This document shows positions 9,252 to 17,694 of a stretch of 64,000 nt of DNA, one piece after another. Each line of letters starts with the position of its first letter. Position 1 is the stretch's first letter. This DNA is from Janthinobacterium sp. FW305-129 (GTDB taxonomy: Bacteria; Pseudomonadota; Gammaproteobacteria; Burkholderiales; Burkholderiaceae_D): assembly GCF_020858115.1 (NCBI RefSeq), contig NZ_JACYMM010000012.1, forward strand, positions 186,001-250,000, given 5' to 3'. The position numbers were made by a program, and so were the translations under genes. Below the pieces are notes generated by a model. The model worked only from the letters and a program-made list of their open reading frames with translations. It did not search any database and was not told the origin of the DNA.

Positions 9252-11501
9252 ATGATTGTCGCAATTTGCGGCAAAATGGCGTTAAAAGCAGGCCCTGCCG
9301 TGAAGCAATGTTCGGTGGCGAACGTTGCGCGATTTGACGCAGGCGGTACACTACTGGTTTTACCGACAGCGGCTCGCCCGTTTTTTTGCATGCTAGCTAT
9401 CCTCGAACGCATTGACCCCAACTCCAGCAATATCGACTTGCTGGTGGAATTATTCAACTCACTGCGTCCCAAGCGCGCCCACGACAGCGCTACCGCGATC
9501 GCCAACGTGCGCACCCTGCGCCAGCTTCTCAAAGGTAATCCCGCGCAAGCGCGCGCCCTGCACGAATACGTGCTGCGCGTGCTGGCCGCGCGCCGCCACG
9601 CCAGCCTGTACACCGATATCGGCGTGCTGTCGAACAGCGGTTTCTTTACTGAATTGAAACGCCGCATCGCCTACCGCATGCTGCCGCCCGCCCTCGGCGA
9701 CGAATACCTGAACGACGCGCTCGACCAGGTGCTGTACCTGAAGACCGATTATTTGTGGATCAGCAACGTCCCCGCCACGGACTGGCTGGAACTGTTCGAC
9801 GTGCTCACCAGCGACGAGGTCGAACTGGCCGTCGGCGACGGCAACATCATGCTGCCGGGCCTGCTCGACGCCATCCGCACCCTGTCCTACCGCGTCTGCG
9901 CCATGGGCCTGGAGCCGGAACTGACGCGTTTCCACAGTGAAATTGAAGTGTTCCAGTCGCCGTTCATGGTGCAGAACACGGAAGTGAACGCCTACCTGGA
10001 CGCCTATACGAGCCTGCTGCAGGGCGATATCGAGCACATCGAGGATGCGCGCCATTTGCTGGTGATGCTGGACCAGTGCGACGCCGTCATCGCCAAGATC
10101 CGCAAGAAGGCGCTGTACCAGGGCACCAGCATTCCCCTCACCTACCTGCTGGTGGCGCTGGCGCAAAGCATCGAGCGCCTGCGCAAGCTGTTGTTCCTCG
10201 TCGACACGAGCGGCGAGCTGCCCGCATCGAACAATGTGGACATCGCCGCCATCACGGTGGACGCCACGCAAGACTTGCTGCACCCGCAACCCGTCAGCCG
10301 CCGCCGCGCGGGCGCCGTCGGGCTGGCGCTGGAACTGATCCAGGCGCACAACAACAAATACAAGGTCAGCGACCTGTTTTCCGACAATATCAACTTGCTG
10401 GCGCGCAATGTGACGGAAAACGCCAGCCGCACGGGCGAGCACTACATCGCGGAAAACCGCCGCGAAATGGGCGCCATGTTCCTCTCGTCCGCGGGCGCGG
10501 GCGTGATCATCGGCTTCATGGCCCTGTTCAAGATATTGATGTCGTATCTGCGCTCGGCGCCGCTGGTCGAAGCGTTCATGTTCAGCATGAATTACTCCAT
10601 CGGCTTCATGTTCATCCACTTGCTGCACTTCACGGTGGCCACCAAGCAGCCGGCCATGACGGCCTCGCGCATCGCCGCCGGCCTGCACAGCAAGGATGGC
10701 CGGAACATCGACCTCGACAGCATGGCGGAACTGATCAACAAGGTCTTCCGCACGCAAAACATGGCCGTGCTGGGCAACCTGGCGACGGCCATTCCCACGG
10801 CCTGGCTGATCGCGCTCGGCTACAAGGCGATCACGGGGCACAACCTGGTGACGCCGGAAAAAGCCATGCACTTGCTGCACGATATCGATCCCATCGGCAG
10901 CCCCGCCATCTTCTACGCCATGATCGCCGGCGTGTGCCTGTTCGTGGCGGGCCTGATTTCCGGCTACTACGACAACCAAGCCCTGTACACGCGCTGGGCG
11001 CAGCGCATCGCGCAATTGCGCGGCCTGGGCCGCGTTATCGGCCAGGAACGCTTGCAGCGGCTGGGCCTGTACCTGGAAAACAATCTGGGCGGGCTGATGG
11101 GTAACTTCTATTTCGGTATCCTGCTCGGCTCCATCGGCACCCTGGGTTTCCTGATCGGCTTGCCGATCGATATCCGCCACATCACCTTCTCTGCCGCCAA
11201 CTTTGCGACAGCCCTGGTGGGACTCGATCACAATATGAGCTGGCAACTGGCCGTCAAGTCGCTGTCGGGCATCTTCGCCATCGGCACGGCCAACCTGCTC
11301 GTCAGCTTCGGCCTGGCCCTGTGGGTAGCCCTGCGTTCGCGCCAGGTGCGCTTCAAGCACGGCATGCAACTGTTGAAAATACTGGGCAAGCGCTTCCTGC
11401 GCTCGCCCATCGTCTTCTTCTTCGGCTCGAAAAACCCGCCACCACTGGCACTGGCCGATGACTCGGCAAACCTGTCACCCACGACCAAGGCTCAAAAATG
11501 A
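9252..11501 (+). CDS. Membrane protein of the 'site-specific recombinase' (Gcr, PF10136) family
   Basis: 749 residues from ATG 9252; a later ATG at 9390 (MLAILERIDPNSSN) is where recognisable homology begins, and neither has a strong ribosome site (AAGAG before 9252 is weak), so the start is uncertain. The first half is soluble and helical. The second half carries about six hydrophobic segments, for example VIIGFMALFKILMSYL, MAVLGNLATAIPTAWLIALGY, IFYAMIAGVCLFVAGLISGYY and FGILLGSIGTLGFLIGLPI. The family is annotated as recombinase after Neisseria Gcr, but I see no tyrosine- or serine-recombinase active site. Its stop codon overlaps the start of the phospholipase-D gene (ATGA), so translation is coupled. 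Confidence 0.75.
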   Translation: MIVAICGKMALKAGPAVKQCSVANVARFDAGGTLLVLPTAARPFFCMLAILERIDPNSSNIDLLVELFNSLRPKRAHDSATAIANVRTLRQLLKGNPAQARALHEYVLRVLAARRHASLYTDIGVLSNSGFFTELKRRIAYRMLPPALGDEYLNDALDQVLYLKTDYLWISNVPATDWLELFDVLTSDEVELAVGDGNIMLPGLLDAIRTLSYRVCAMGLEPELTRFHSEIEVFQSPFMVQNTEVNAYLDAYTSLLQGDIEHIEDARHLLVMLDQCDAVIAKIRKKALYQGTSIPLTYLLVALAQSIERLRKLLFLVDTSGELPASNNVDIAAITVDATQDLLHPQPVSRRRAGAVGLALELIQAHNNKYKVSDLFSDNINLLARNVTENASRTGEHYIAENRREMGAMFLSSAGAGVIIGFMALFKILMSYLRSAPLVEAFMFSMNYSIGFMFIHLLHFTVATKQPAMTASRIAAGLHSKDGRNIDLDSMAELINKVFRTQNMAVLGNLATAIPTAWLIALGYKAITGHNLVTPEKAMHLLHDIDPIGSPAIFYAMIAGVCLFVAGLISGYYDNQALYTRWAQRIAQLRGLGRVIGQERLQRLGLYLENNLGGLMGNFYFGILLGSIGTLGFLIGLPIDIRHITFSAANFATALVGLDHNMSWQLAVKSLSGIFAIGTANLLVSFGLALWVALRSRQVRFKHGMQLLKILGKRFLRSPIVFFFGSKNPPPLALADDSANLSPTTKAQK

Positions 11502-12889
11502 CCGCCAGGCGCATGCAACCCTGTCTCACCGCCCTACTGCTGTGCTGGACCCTGGCTGCATGCGCCTCGCTGCCCAATGTCAAGAATCTCAATACCACCC
11601 TCGAACCAGTGGCCAAGCCCAATGTGATCACGGGCAAGGGCGCCTTGCTGAACGTCAACAGCCGGGCCGCCCTGCTCAACAAGCGCTGGGCCAAGTCCGG
11701 CATGGACTTGAAGACCCAGGCCGCGCTGGAAGAGGCGGCCACGGGCGTGCCTTTGATCAAGGGCAACAAGGTGACCCTGCTGTTTGACGGCCCGCAAACC
11801 ATGGCCGCCATGTTCCAGGCCATCAGCGAAGCGAAGACCAGCATCAACCTGGAAACGTATATCTTCGACCAGGACCCGCTGGGTCTGAAATTCGCCGACA
11901 TGCTGATCGAGAAGCAGCAAGCGGGCGTGACGGTCAACGTCATCTATGACAGCGTGGGCACGATCGGCGTGCCGCAAGCGTTTTTCGAACGCATGCGCGC
12001 GGCCGGCGTGCACCTGGTGGCCTTCAATCCCGTCAATCCCGCCAAGCTCAAGGGCGACGACTGGAAGATCAACAACCGCGACCACCGCAAGGTGCTGATC
12101 GTCGACGGCAAGACAGCGTTTACGGGCGGCATCAATATCAGCGATACCTATGCGAAAAGCTCGCTGTTCCGCTCGAAATCAAAGGCTACCGACAAGAAGG
12201 ACGTGGGCTGGCGCGACACGCACGTGAAAGTGGAAGGCCCGGCCGTGGCCGCCTTCCAGTGGCTGTTCATCCGCACCTGGGCCCAGCAAGACCAGGCCGA
12301 CTTGCCGGACGCCAATTATTTCCCCGTGCTGTCCGAAGTGGGCGACAAGCTGGTGCGCGTCGTGGCCAGCGAACCGGACGGCGGCTTTGAAATCTACAAG
12401 GCGTATATTTTAGCTATCCAGGAAGCCAAGAAATCCATCCACATCACCTCCGCCTATTTCGTGCCCGACCAGCAGACGGTCGACGCGCTGGTGGCGGCCG
12501 CCAAGCGGGGCGTGGACGTCACCGTGGTGCTGCCCGGCGTGTCCGACAGCGGACTCGTGTTTCATGCGGGACACGCGCTGTACGACCAATTGCTGGCCGG
12601 CGGCATCCGCATCTTCCACTTGAAACTGGCCGTGCTGCACGCCAAGACGGCCGTCATCGACGGCGCCTGGTCGACCGTCGGCTCGACCAACATCGACATG
12701 CGCAGCTTCCTGCACAACAGCGAGCTGAACGTGATCGTGCTGGGCGATAGCTTCGGCCGCGAAATGGAAAACGCCTTCCAGGAAGACTTGCGCGATTCGG
12801 AAGAAATCACCAAGGCGAAATGGGAAACGCGGCCCATTGCGGACCGCATGAAGGAGTGGGCGGCTCGTTTCATGAATTACTGGCTGTAA
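11498..12889 (+). CDS. Phospholipase-D superfamily lipoprotein (cardiolipin synthase ClsC-like)
   Basis: 463 residues. The signal ends in a lipobox (LAACAS). Two complete HKD motifs are present: HRKVLIVD from residue 196 and HAKTAVID from residue 381, each followed by the Gly/Ser-rich GG/GSTN turn. This two-HKD layout is shared by cardiolipin synthases and phosphatidyltransferases, so a phospholipid head-group transfer or hydrolysis on the periplasmic side is likely. It overlaps the upstream membrane-protein gene by four bases and is surely in the same operon. The C-terminus (EWAARFMNYWL) is hydrophobic. The substrate is inferred only from the family. Confidence 0.85.
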   Translation: MTARRMQPCLTALLLCWTLAACASLPNVKNLNTTLEPVAKPNVITGKGALLNVNSRAALLNKRWAKSGMDLKTQAALEEAATGVPLIKGNKVTLLFDGPQTMAAMFQAISEAKTSINLETYIFDQDPLGLKFADMLIEKQQAGVTVNVIYDSVGTIGVPQAFFERMRAAGVHLVAFNPVNPAKLKGDDWKINNRDHRKVLIVDGKTAFTGGINISDTYAKSSLFRSKSKATDKKDVGWRDTHVKVEGPAVAAFQWLFIRTWAQQDQADLPDANYFPVLSEVGDKLVRVVASEPDGGFEIYKAYILAIQEAKKSIHITSAYFVPDQQTVDALVAAAKRGVDVTVVLPGVSDSGLVFHAGHALYDQLLAGGIRIFHLKLAVLHAKTAVIDGAWSTVGSTNIDMRSFLHNSELNVIVLGDSFGREMENAFQEDLRDSEEITKAKWETRPIADRMKEWAARFMNYWL

Positions 12890-12912
12890 GCGCCTTGCAG
12901 GAACTGGATATT

Positions 12913-12926
12913 TGCATAGATATGCA
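12913..12926. promoter_or_regulatory. Palindrome upstream of parDE
   Basis: TGCATA-GA-TATGCA, perfect 6-bp arms, about 60 bp ahead of the antitoxin start. It is AT-rich in an otherwise GC-rich setting and may be part of the promoter/operator. Confidence 0.4.
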
Positions 12927-12941
12927 CTATATTGCACCAAT

Positions 12942-12961
12942 AGTATGATGATCGTCGTACT
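12942..12961. promoter_or_regulatory. Candidate ParD operator
   Basis: AGTATGATGATCGTCGTACT is an inverted repeat centred on GATC; 10 of 12 positions of each half match. It ends 23 bp before the parD start, where a ribbon-helix-helix autorepressor would be expected to bind. Confidence 0.5.
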
Positions 12962-12984
12962 ACTCATCTCTGGAGCTGACCACC

Positions 12985-13230
12985 ATGGGCACCGTGCGCA
13001 AGACCATTACCTTGACGGAGCAGCAGGACGACTGGATCAAGGCGCAAATTGACGCCGGGCGCTATACCAACGACAGCGAGTACATCCGAGACCTGATCCG
13101 GCGTGAACAGGAACGCAGCACCGAACTCGATGCGATCCGCGCGGCGCTGGTGGAAGGCGAGGCCAGCGGCGAACCCCAGCCTTTCGACGCCAGGGCTTTC
13201 AAGCAGAGAATGCTGGCAGCGCATGGCTGA
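12985..13230 (+). CDS. parD: ParD-type antitoxin
   Basis: 81 residues. The N-terminal ribbon-helix-helix (RKTITLTEQQDDWIKAQIDAGRYTNDSEYIRDLIRREQ) is characteristic of ParD/CopG antitoxins; the remainder (about 45-81) is the flexible toxin-wrapping tail. TCTGGAG lies 8-10 bases ahead of the ATG. Its last 8 bases overlap the toxin gene, typical of translational coupling in parDE. It should neutralise the adjacent ParE and repress the shared promoter through the palindromes just upstream. Confidence 0.9.
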   Translation: MGTVRKTITLTEQQDDWIKAQIDAGRYTNDSEYIRDLIRREQERSTELDAIRAALVEGEASGEPQPFDARAFKQRMLAAHG

Positions 13231-13513
13231 ATACCGGCTGACGCCCGCCGCCGAGCATGATCTTGAGGCGATCTGGGCGTATACGTCGCAGCGGTGGAGC
13301 GTGCAGCAGGCCAGTGCTTATCTTGACAACATGACGGCGGCCTTCGATGAGCTGGCGCGCACGCCCGAGACGGCACCGGCATGCGAGCAGATCCGGCCCG
13401 GCTACCGGCGCCGCAAAGTGGGACGGCACATGATTTATTTCCGCATCACTCACTATGGCATTGCCATCGTGCGCATTTTGCATGACCGCATGGATCCGGC
13501 ACGCCATCTGTAG
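13223..13513 (+). CDS. parE: ParE-type toxin (RelE/ParE superfamily)
   Basis: 96 residues (MAEYRLTPAAEHDLEAIWAYTSQRW...). The conserved start YRLTPAAEHDLEAIW, the middle GYRRRKVGRHMIYFRI and the ending IVRILHDRMDPARHL are the usual ParE signatures. ParE toxins inhibit DNA gyrase; this activity is known for the family, not shown here. The gene looks intact. It overlaps parD by 8 bp and converges on the metallophosphoesterase gene. Confidence 0.92.
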   Translation: MAEYRLTPAAEHDLEAIWAYTSQRWSVQQASAYLDNMTAAFDELARTPETAPACEQIRPGYRRRKVGRHMIYFRITHYGIAIVRILHDRMDPARHL

Positions 13514-13542
13514 TCAATAATCCATCGCGCGCATGCGGCGCC

Positions 13543-14361
13543 TCACAGCGGCCGCAAACTGGCCCACACCCCGCCCTGGCGTTCAAACGCTTCCGTGCTG
13601 ACCTTTTCAAAGTCGGCACTCTCGTCACTCCAGCTGTAGCGCTCGACCCGGATGCAGCTGTTTTCCACGCGCAGCACATTGAAGGAGTTCGACTCGCCCC
13701 TGCCCCGCGTCGACGTGGCCGTGCCCGCCTGCACCATCAGGGCGGCGTAGCCGGCGATCTTGTAGCGTTCGGCCGTGTTGCCCGCCACACTGGCGTGCAG
13801 ATGGCCCGCCAGCAGCAGGTCGACCCCGCATTCGGAAAACATTTGCAGCGCCAGCGGCGCGCGGTCCACCAGGTCATCTTTGTCGAAATGCTCGGGCAAG
13901 TCAAACGGATGATGCGTGACGATGATGCGCGTCAAACCGGGCGGCAAACGGCCCAGCCGTTCGCGCAGGAAATCGATCTGCTCATGGCTGATGCGGCCAT
14001 CCTTGAACGTCAATGAGCGGGCCGTATTGATGCCCAGCACGGCGATTTCCTCATCGATATATTCGGGCGTCAGGTCGTCCGTCACATGGCGCCGGTACTT
14101 CACCAGCGGCGTCAGGAAGCGGGAAAAGACGTTATACAGGGGCACGTCGTGGTTGCCTGGCACCACGATCTGCGGCCCCGGCAAGCTGTCAAGAAAGTGC
14201 CGCGCCTGCTGGAATTGCACGCTGCGGGCCCGCTGGGTAAGGTCGCCCGAGACGACGACCACGTCCGGTTCCAGGCGCTCGACCAGCGCGCGCAGGGGCG
14301 CCAGCAGGGCCGCATCGACCTTGCCGAAGTGTAAGTCAGATAAATGCACGAGGGTACGCAT
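13543..14361 (-). CDS. Calcineurin-like metallophosphoesterase
   Basis: 272 residues with the full dimetal motif set: DLHFG (Asp9, His11), GDLTQ (Asp40), GNHD (70-72), THHPFD (about 157) and GHLH (about 190). The order and length resemble the CpdA/Icc (3',5'-cAMP phosphodiesterase) group, though lipid or UDP-sugar phosphoesters are also possible. It is the last gene of a tight three-gene operon (gap of 3 bp after the diacylglycerol-kinase-like gene), so a phospholipid-related substrate is at least as likely as cAMP. Confidence 0.85.
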   Translation of the reverse strand: MRTLVHLSDLHFGKVDAALLAPLRALVERLEPDVVVVSGDLTQRARSVQFQQARHFLDSLPGPQIVVPGNHDVPLYNVFSRFLTPLVKYRRHVTDDLTPEYIDEEIAVLGINTARSLTFKDGRISHEQIDFLRERLGRLPPGLTRIIVTHHPFDLPEHFDKDDLVDRAPLALQMFSECGVDLLLAGHLHASVAGNTAERYKIAGYAALMVQAGTATSTRGRGESNSFNVLRVENSCIRVERYSWSDESADFEKVSTEAFERQGGVWASLRPL

Positions 14362-14364
14362 GGC

Positions 14365-15279
14365 CTACTCCTGGGCTGGCGCCGGCGCGGGAACGATCAC
14401 ATCCAGCGCGGCGGGACGGATGCGGTACTGCAGCGGCGTATTCATGACGGTCACTTCGCCATCGGTGGCCACGCGCAGGCGGCGGTGTCGCGTGGCGATT
14501 TCCAGGTCGGTGGCCGTCAGCACGTCGAAATCCTTGGCTTGCGACAACTTGCCGAACAGCGCGTGCAAGGCCAGCTTCAGCAAGCCCAGGCGGCCCGGAC
14601 GCTGCGCCACGTACAGGCTCAACTGGCCTCCATCGAGCCGTTCGCGCTCGCCGATATTCAAGCCTTCCATCAGGTATTCATTATTGCCGATGAAGACAAA
14701 AGGCGTGCGCCGCGCATGCACGGCATCGTTGAGTTTCAATTGCACGCTGAGAAAGGGATAGCGGCGCAAGGCGGCCACCAGCGCCCAGCCGAACGCCAGC
14801 CATTTGCCCCGTCCCAGCCGGCGCTGCTGCTTTTCGCGGTCGCGCACGATATCGGGATACAAACCCAGGCTGGAATTGTTCAGAAAGATGCGGCCATTGA
14901 CGTCGCCCACGTCGACCTGGTGTCGCACGCCCTGCGCCACATTGGCGATGGCCGCCTCCAGCGCGAGGGGAATATTCAGATCCTTGGCGAAATGGTTCAA
15001 GGTGCCTAGCGGCAAGACGCCAAACGGCGTGCCGCTGCCGACGACGACGGAGGCGACGGCATTGATGGTGCCATCGCCGCCGCCGGCCACGACAATGGGC
15101 GCGCCATCGCGCAAGGCTTGCTCGGCCGTGGCAATCATCTCGGCGCCGCTTTGCGCCAGGGTGATGGCGGCATCGAGGCCGACGGCGAGGAATTGCGCTT
15201 CCAGCTGCTGCGCCCAGTCGGGCGCATAGCCGCAGCCGGCGCCCGCATTGATGATGACTGCAATCTTGCTCAGGATCAC
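14365..15279 (-). CDS. Diacylglycerol kinase-family lipid kinase
   Basis: 304 residues from a GTG at 15279 (VILSKIAVIINAGAG); there is no ATG near the domain start, and a GGGGA run lies immediately before the GTG. The nucleotide-binding motif GGGDGT is at residues 66-71, preceded by the KIAVIINAGAG opening and followed by the PFGVLPLGTLNHFAKDL segment, all typical of the DAGK catalytic (YegS/BmrU) family. It should phosphorylate a lipid such as diacylglycerol. The start codon is 5 bp downstream of the PAP2 stop, and its 3' end is 3 bp from the metallophosphoesterase start: one operon. Confidence 0.88.
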   Translation of the reverse strand: MILSKIAVIINAGAGCGYAPDWAQQLEAQFLAVGLDAAITLAQSGAEMIATAEQALRDGAPIVVAGGGDGTINAVASVVVGSGTPFGVLPLGTLNHFAKDLNIPLALEAAIANVAQGVRHQVDVGDVNGRIFLNNSSLGLYPDIVRDREKQQRRLGRGKWLAFGWALVAALRRYPFLSVQLKLNDAVHARRTPFVFIGNNEYLMEGLNIGERERLDGGQLSLYVAQRPGRLGLLKLALHALFGKLSQAKDFDVLTATDLEIATRHRRLRVATDGEVTVMNTPLQYRIRPAALDVIVPAPAPAQE

Positions 15280-15284
15280 TCCCC

Positions 15285-16043
15285 TTATCTGGTTTGCCGG
15301 ATATGCCGGCGGCGGCGCAGGGTCGACACGCCGGCGATGCAGATGGCCAGCCAGCCATAGCTTTCCGCCATGGCCGCCAGCACATCGCTCAGGTAATGCG
15401 CGCCCAGGTAAATGCGGCTGAAGCCGACGAGCGCCGCCATCAGGAAGGATGCCAGCGCGATGGCGATGCGCTTGCCCCAGGCGCCCGGTGCCGTCTGGCA
15501 AATCAGGTAGGCGGCCAGCAGACCGTACAGGGCTGTCGACGTGGCCGTATGGCCGCTGGGAAAGCTGTACGTGCTCAAGGCCGTCTGCAGGATGGGCTCG
15601 TCAAAGCTGGGCCGCGCGCGGACAAAAATGTACTTTAACAGCAGGTTCAAAAACATGACGCCCGGCATGGTGATGACCAGGGTAAACAGCCAGTAATTGG
15701 CGCCCTTGCGGTGCAGATACCAGCCCAGCAAGGTAGCCAGGGTGATGGCGCCGATCACGCCATGCATATGCGTGACGACCAGCAGCACGCTGGTGATCCA
15801 CGGCACGGCATGCTGGTTGAACCACTGCGCCACCTGCAAGTCGATCACGGTGATCCGGGCCATGCCCATCACGGCTTCGGCGATCTCGTGGAAGACCACG
15901 ATGGCCACCAGCATCAGCGCCACGCCGACCGTCATGTGCAGTCCCAGCTCGCCCTCGGGCGACAGGCGCGCCTCGACGAAGCGCCGCAGTTTAAGGGCCC
16001 AGCCCGTGGTCATGCCCATGTCATTTTTCTCTTGCAAACTCAT
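15285..16043 (-). CDS. PAP2-superfamily membrane phosphatase
   Basis: 252 residues with about five to six hydrophobic segments. The three phosphatase motifs are complete: KX6RP at 137-145, PSGH at 162-165, and SR-x5-H-x3-D at 209-220. The enzyme likely removes phosphate from phosphatidic acid, phosphatidylglycerophosphate or undecaprenyl pyrophosphate. It is the first gene of the operon with a lipid kinase and a metallophosphoesterase. The start at 16043 has a purine-rich GAAAGAGAG site; a second in-frame ATG (MGMTTG) is possible. Two LexA boxes lie 52-90 bp upstream on the divergent side. Confidence 0.9.
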   Translation of the reverse strand: MSLQEKNDMGMTTGWALKLRRFVEARLSPEGELGLHMTVGVALMLVAIVVFHEIAEAVMGMARITVIDLQVAQWFNQHAVPWITSVLLVVTHMHGVIGAITLATLLGWYLHRKGANYWLFTLVITMPGVMFLNLLLKYIFVRARPSFDEPILQTALSTYSFPSGHTATSTALYGLLAAYLICQTAPGAWGKRIAIALASFLMAALVGFSRIYLGAHYLSDVLAAMAESYGWLAICIAGVSTLRRRRHIRQTR

Positions 16044-16094
16044 CTCTCTTTCATGTCCCTGGCGATGATCAAAAAAACCACACCAGTAAAAAAA

Positions 16095-16114
16095 TACTGT
16101 TTATTCATACAGTA
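16095..16114. promoter_or_regulatory. LexA (SOS) box 1
   Basis: TACTGTTTATTCATACAGTA keeps both conserved ends (TACTGT and ACAGTA, 8 bp between) of the LexA operator known from E. coli and betaproteobacteria. It is 70 bp ahead of the small gene at 16185. Confidence 0.8.
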
Positions 16115-16133
16115 GCTGTGTTTTCATACAGTA
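16114..16133. promoter_or_regulatory. LexA (SOS) box 2
   Basis: AGCTGTGTTTTCATACAGTA contains CTGT-N8-ACAG and starts where box 1 ends, 19 bp apart, so the two sites lie nearly two helical turns apart on the same region. It is 51 bp from the start of the small gene. Confidence 0.75.
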
Positions 16134-16184
16134 GTTATGCTATTCTGATGACTCGTTCAACACATCTCCCTCAAAGGAATTGTC

Positions 16185-16409
16185 ATGGCAACATTGAATA
16201 GCGGTTTTGGCTCACGGTTCGGCCTGGAATACGCCCCAAGCTCTTTCCTCGTCCGCATGGGCAAGCGCGAAATCCTCGTCTGCCGCGACTTCCGCAAGCG
16301 CTACTACACCGTCAATCCCTTGATCGAGTGCGGTACGGGCATCGAGCCGGGCTATGTTGAAGTGCTGCTGATGCGCCGTTGGCTCCTCATTTTATCCAAG
16401 GCGCATTAA
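16185..16409 (+). CDS. Small protein under tandem LexA boxes, unknown function
   Basis: 74 residues, with AAAGGA at 16174-16179 before the ATG. The sequence is soluble and basic, rich in aromatic residues and Arg (FLVRMGKREILVCRDFRKRY, then YTVNPLIECGTGIEPGYVEV), with two Cys and no signal peptide. I recognise no family. Its only clear clue is regulation: two LexA boxes directly upstream predict induction by DNA damage. It stands alone between a lipid operon (divergent) and the AI-2E transporter gene (convergent). Possible roles such as division inhibition or phage/DNA-damage response are speculation. Confidence 0.7.
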   Translation: MATLNSGFGSRFGLEYAPSSFLVRMGKREILVCRDFRKRYYTVNPLIECGTGIEPGYVEVLLMRRWLLILSKAH

Positions 16410-16516
16410 GAATGACTTTAAAACAAGGTGTTCGCACCCTGTTATCAAGTCAGCTCCGTCCGGCCACGCCAGGAGCGCGCCAGTACCGGCCGGCGGCAAC
16501 GCTGGCCGACCCCTCA

Positions 16517-17641
16517 TTACTGCGTGCGTTCCGGTGCGGCCGGGCTGGCAGGTGTTTCGGCACTTGCGTCGGCAAGCGGGTTGGCAGGCGGCAGCTTGTC
16601 AAACACATTCGCTTCGTACCACAGCGTGACGAACAACACCATCACGACGGGGCCAATGAACAGGCCCACCAGGCCCAGGGTTTCCACGCCGCCCAGAATG
16701 CCAAACAGCACGGCCAGGAAGGGCAAGCGGGTGGCATTGCCGATCATGCCAGGGCGCACGAAATGGTCGGCCACGAACAGCACCACGGTGCCCCACGCGG
16801 CCACGCCGATGGCGGCGCCCACATTGCCCTGGAACACCAGCAAGGCGGCCGCGCACAGGTAAGCGAGCGGCGCGCCAAATGGGATGATGGCCAGGATGCC
16901 CGTGGCGAACGCCCACAGGGCCGGCGACGGCAAGCCGGCAATCGCATAGGCGAAGCCGATCAGCACGCCTTCGGCCAGCCCCACGAGCACCAGGCCGTTG
17001 ACGGTAGCGCGGATGGCCGTCGGAATCTTTTGCGCATAGCGCCCCCACCGTTCGGGCCGCAGGAAATGGCTGCCGACGGCCGTGATCTGGCGCGTCAGCG
17101 CTTCGCCATCCTTGTAAAAGAAAAACAGGCATAAAAACGCCAGGCCGAAGTCGACGAGGCGGTGGAAGACGTCCGCACCGAGAACTTTCAGCATGTCGCG
17201 CGCGGAATGAAAGCCGCCCACGGCGCTGCCCGCAAAGAAGTGGCCGAGGCCGTGGGGCTGGCTCAGGGTGGCTTGCCACCAGTCGCCGATGGCGCTGCCC
17301 GCCAGCGGAATGTGCGCCACCCAGTCCGGCACGGGCAAGCCATCCGTATTCGCATGGACGACGAAATTGGCCAGCACGGGCACTTCGCGCGCCGCCTGCG
17401 CCACGCCGAACAGCACGGGAATGATGAAGATGCAGGCGAACGCCAGGGTCAGCACGGCTGCCGCGATGAGGGTGCGCTGGCCCAGCGCCGCGCGCACGCG
17501 CAGGTACAGGGGCCAGGTGGCCACGCACAGGATGCCGGCCCACACGAGGGGCAAAAAGAAACGCTGCATGACGAAGGCCGTCACGGCGATCAGGGCCAGG
17601 GAAAAGCCTGCGCTGACGATGTCGCGCTGGGTATCGGTCAT
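16517..17641 (-). CDS. AI-2E family transporter (PerM-like membrane protein)
   Basis: 374 residues with about eight hydrophobic segments. The family hallmarks are visible: FVMQRFFLPLVWAGILCVATWPLY near the start, a central soluble stretch, and the C-terminal GILAIIPFGAPLAY and GVAAWGTVVLFVADHFVRPGMIG segments. Members include AI-2 exporter TqsA, PerM and Na+/H+ antiporters; the substrate cannot be called. The C-terminal tail is Pro/Ala/Glu-rich. The gene is convergent with the LexA-controlled small gene. Confidence 0.88.
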   Translation of the reverse strand: MTDTQRDIVSAGFSLALIAVTAFVMQRFFLPLVWAGILCVATWPLYLRVRAALGQRTLIAAAVLTLAFACIFIIPVLFGVAQAAREVPVLANFVVHANTDGLPVPDWVAHIPLAGSAIGDWWQATLSQPHGLGHFFAGSAVGGFHSARDMLKVLGADVFHRLVDFGLAFLCLFFFYKDGEALTRQITAVGSHFLRPERWGRYAQKIPTAIRATVNGLVLVGLAEGVLIGFAYAIAGLPSPALWAFATGILAIIPFGAPLAYLCAAALLVFQGNVGAAIGVAAWGTVVLFVADHFVRPGMIGNATRLPFLAVLFGILGGVETLGLVGLFIGPVVMVLFVTLWYEANVFDKLPPANPLADASAETPASPAAPERTQ

Positions 17642-17694
17642 ACCACTCCATTCATGCCCAGCACACTGTAAAGGTGTACGGGCTTATAGCGCCT

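Noticed and set aside
9252..11501. A true DNA recombinase with inverted repeats or attachment sites
   Set aside because: No catalytic motif, no att-like duplication and many hydrophobic segments.
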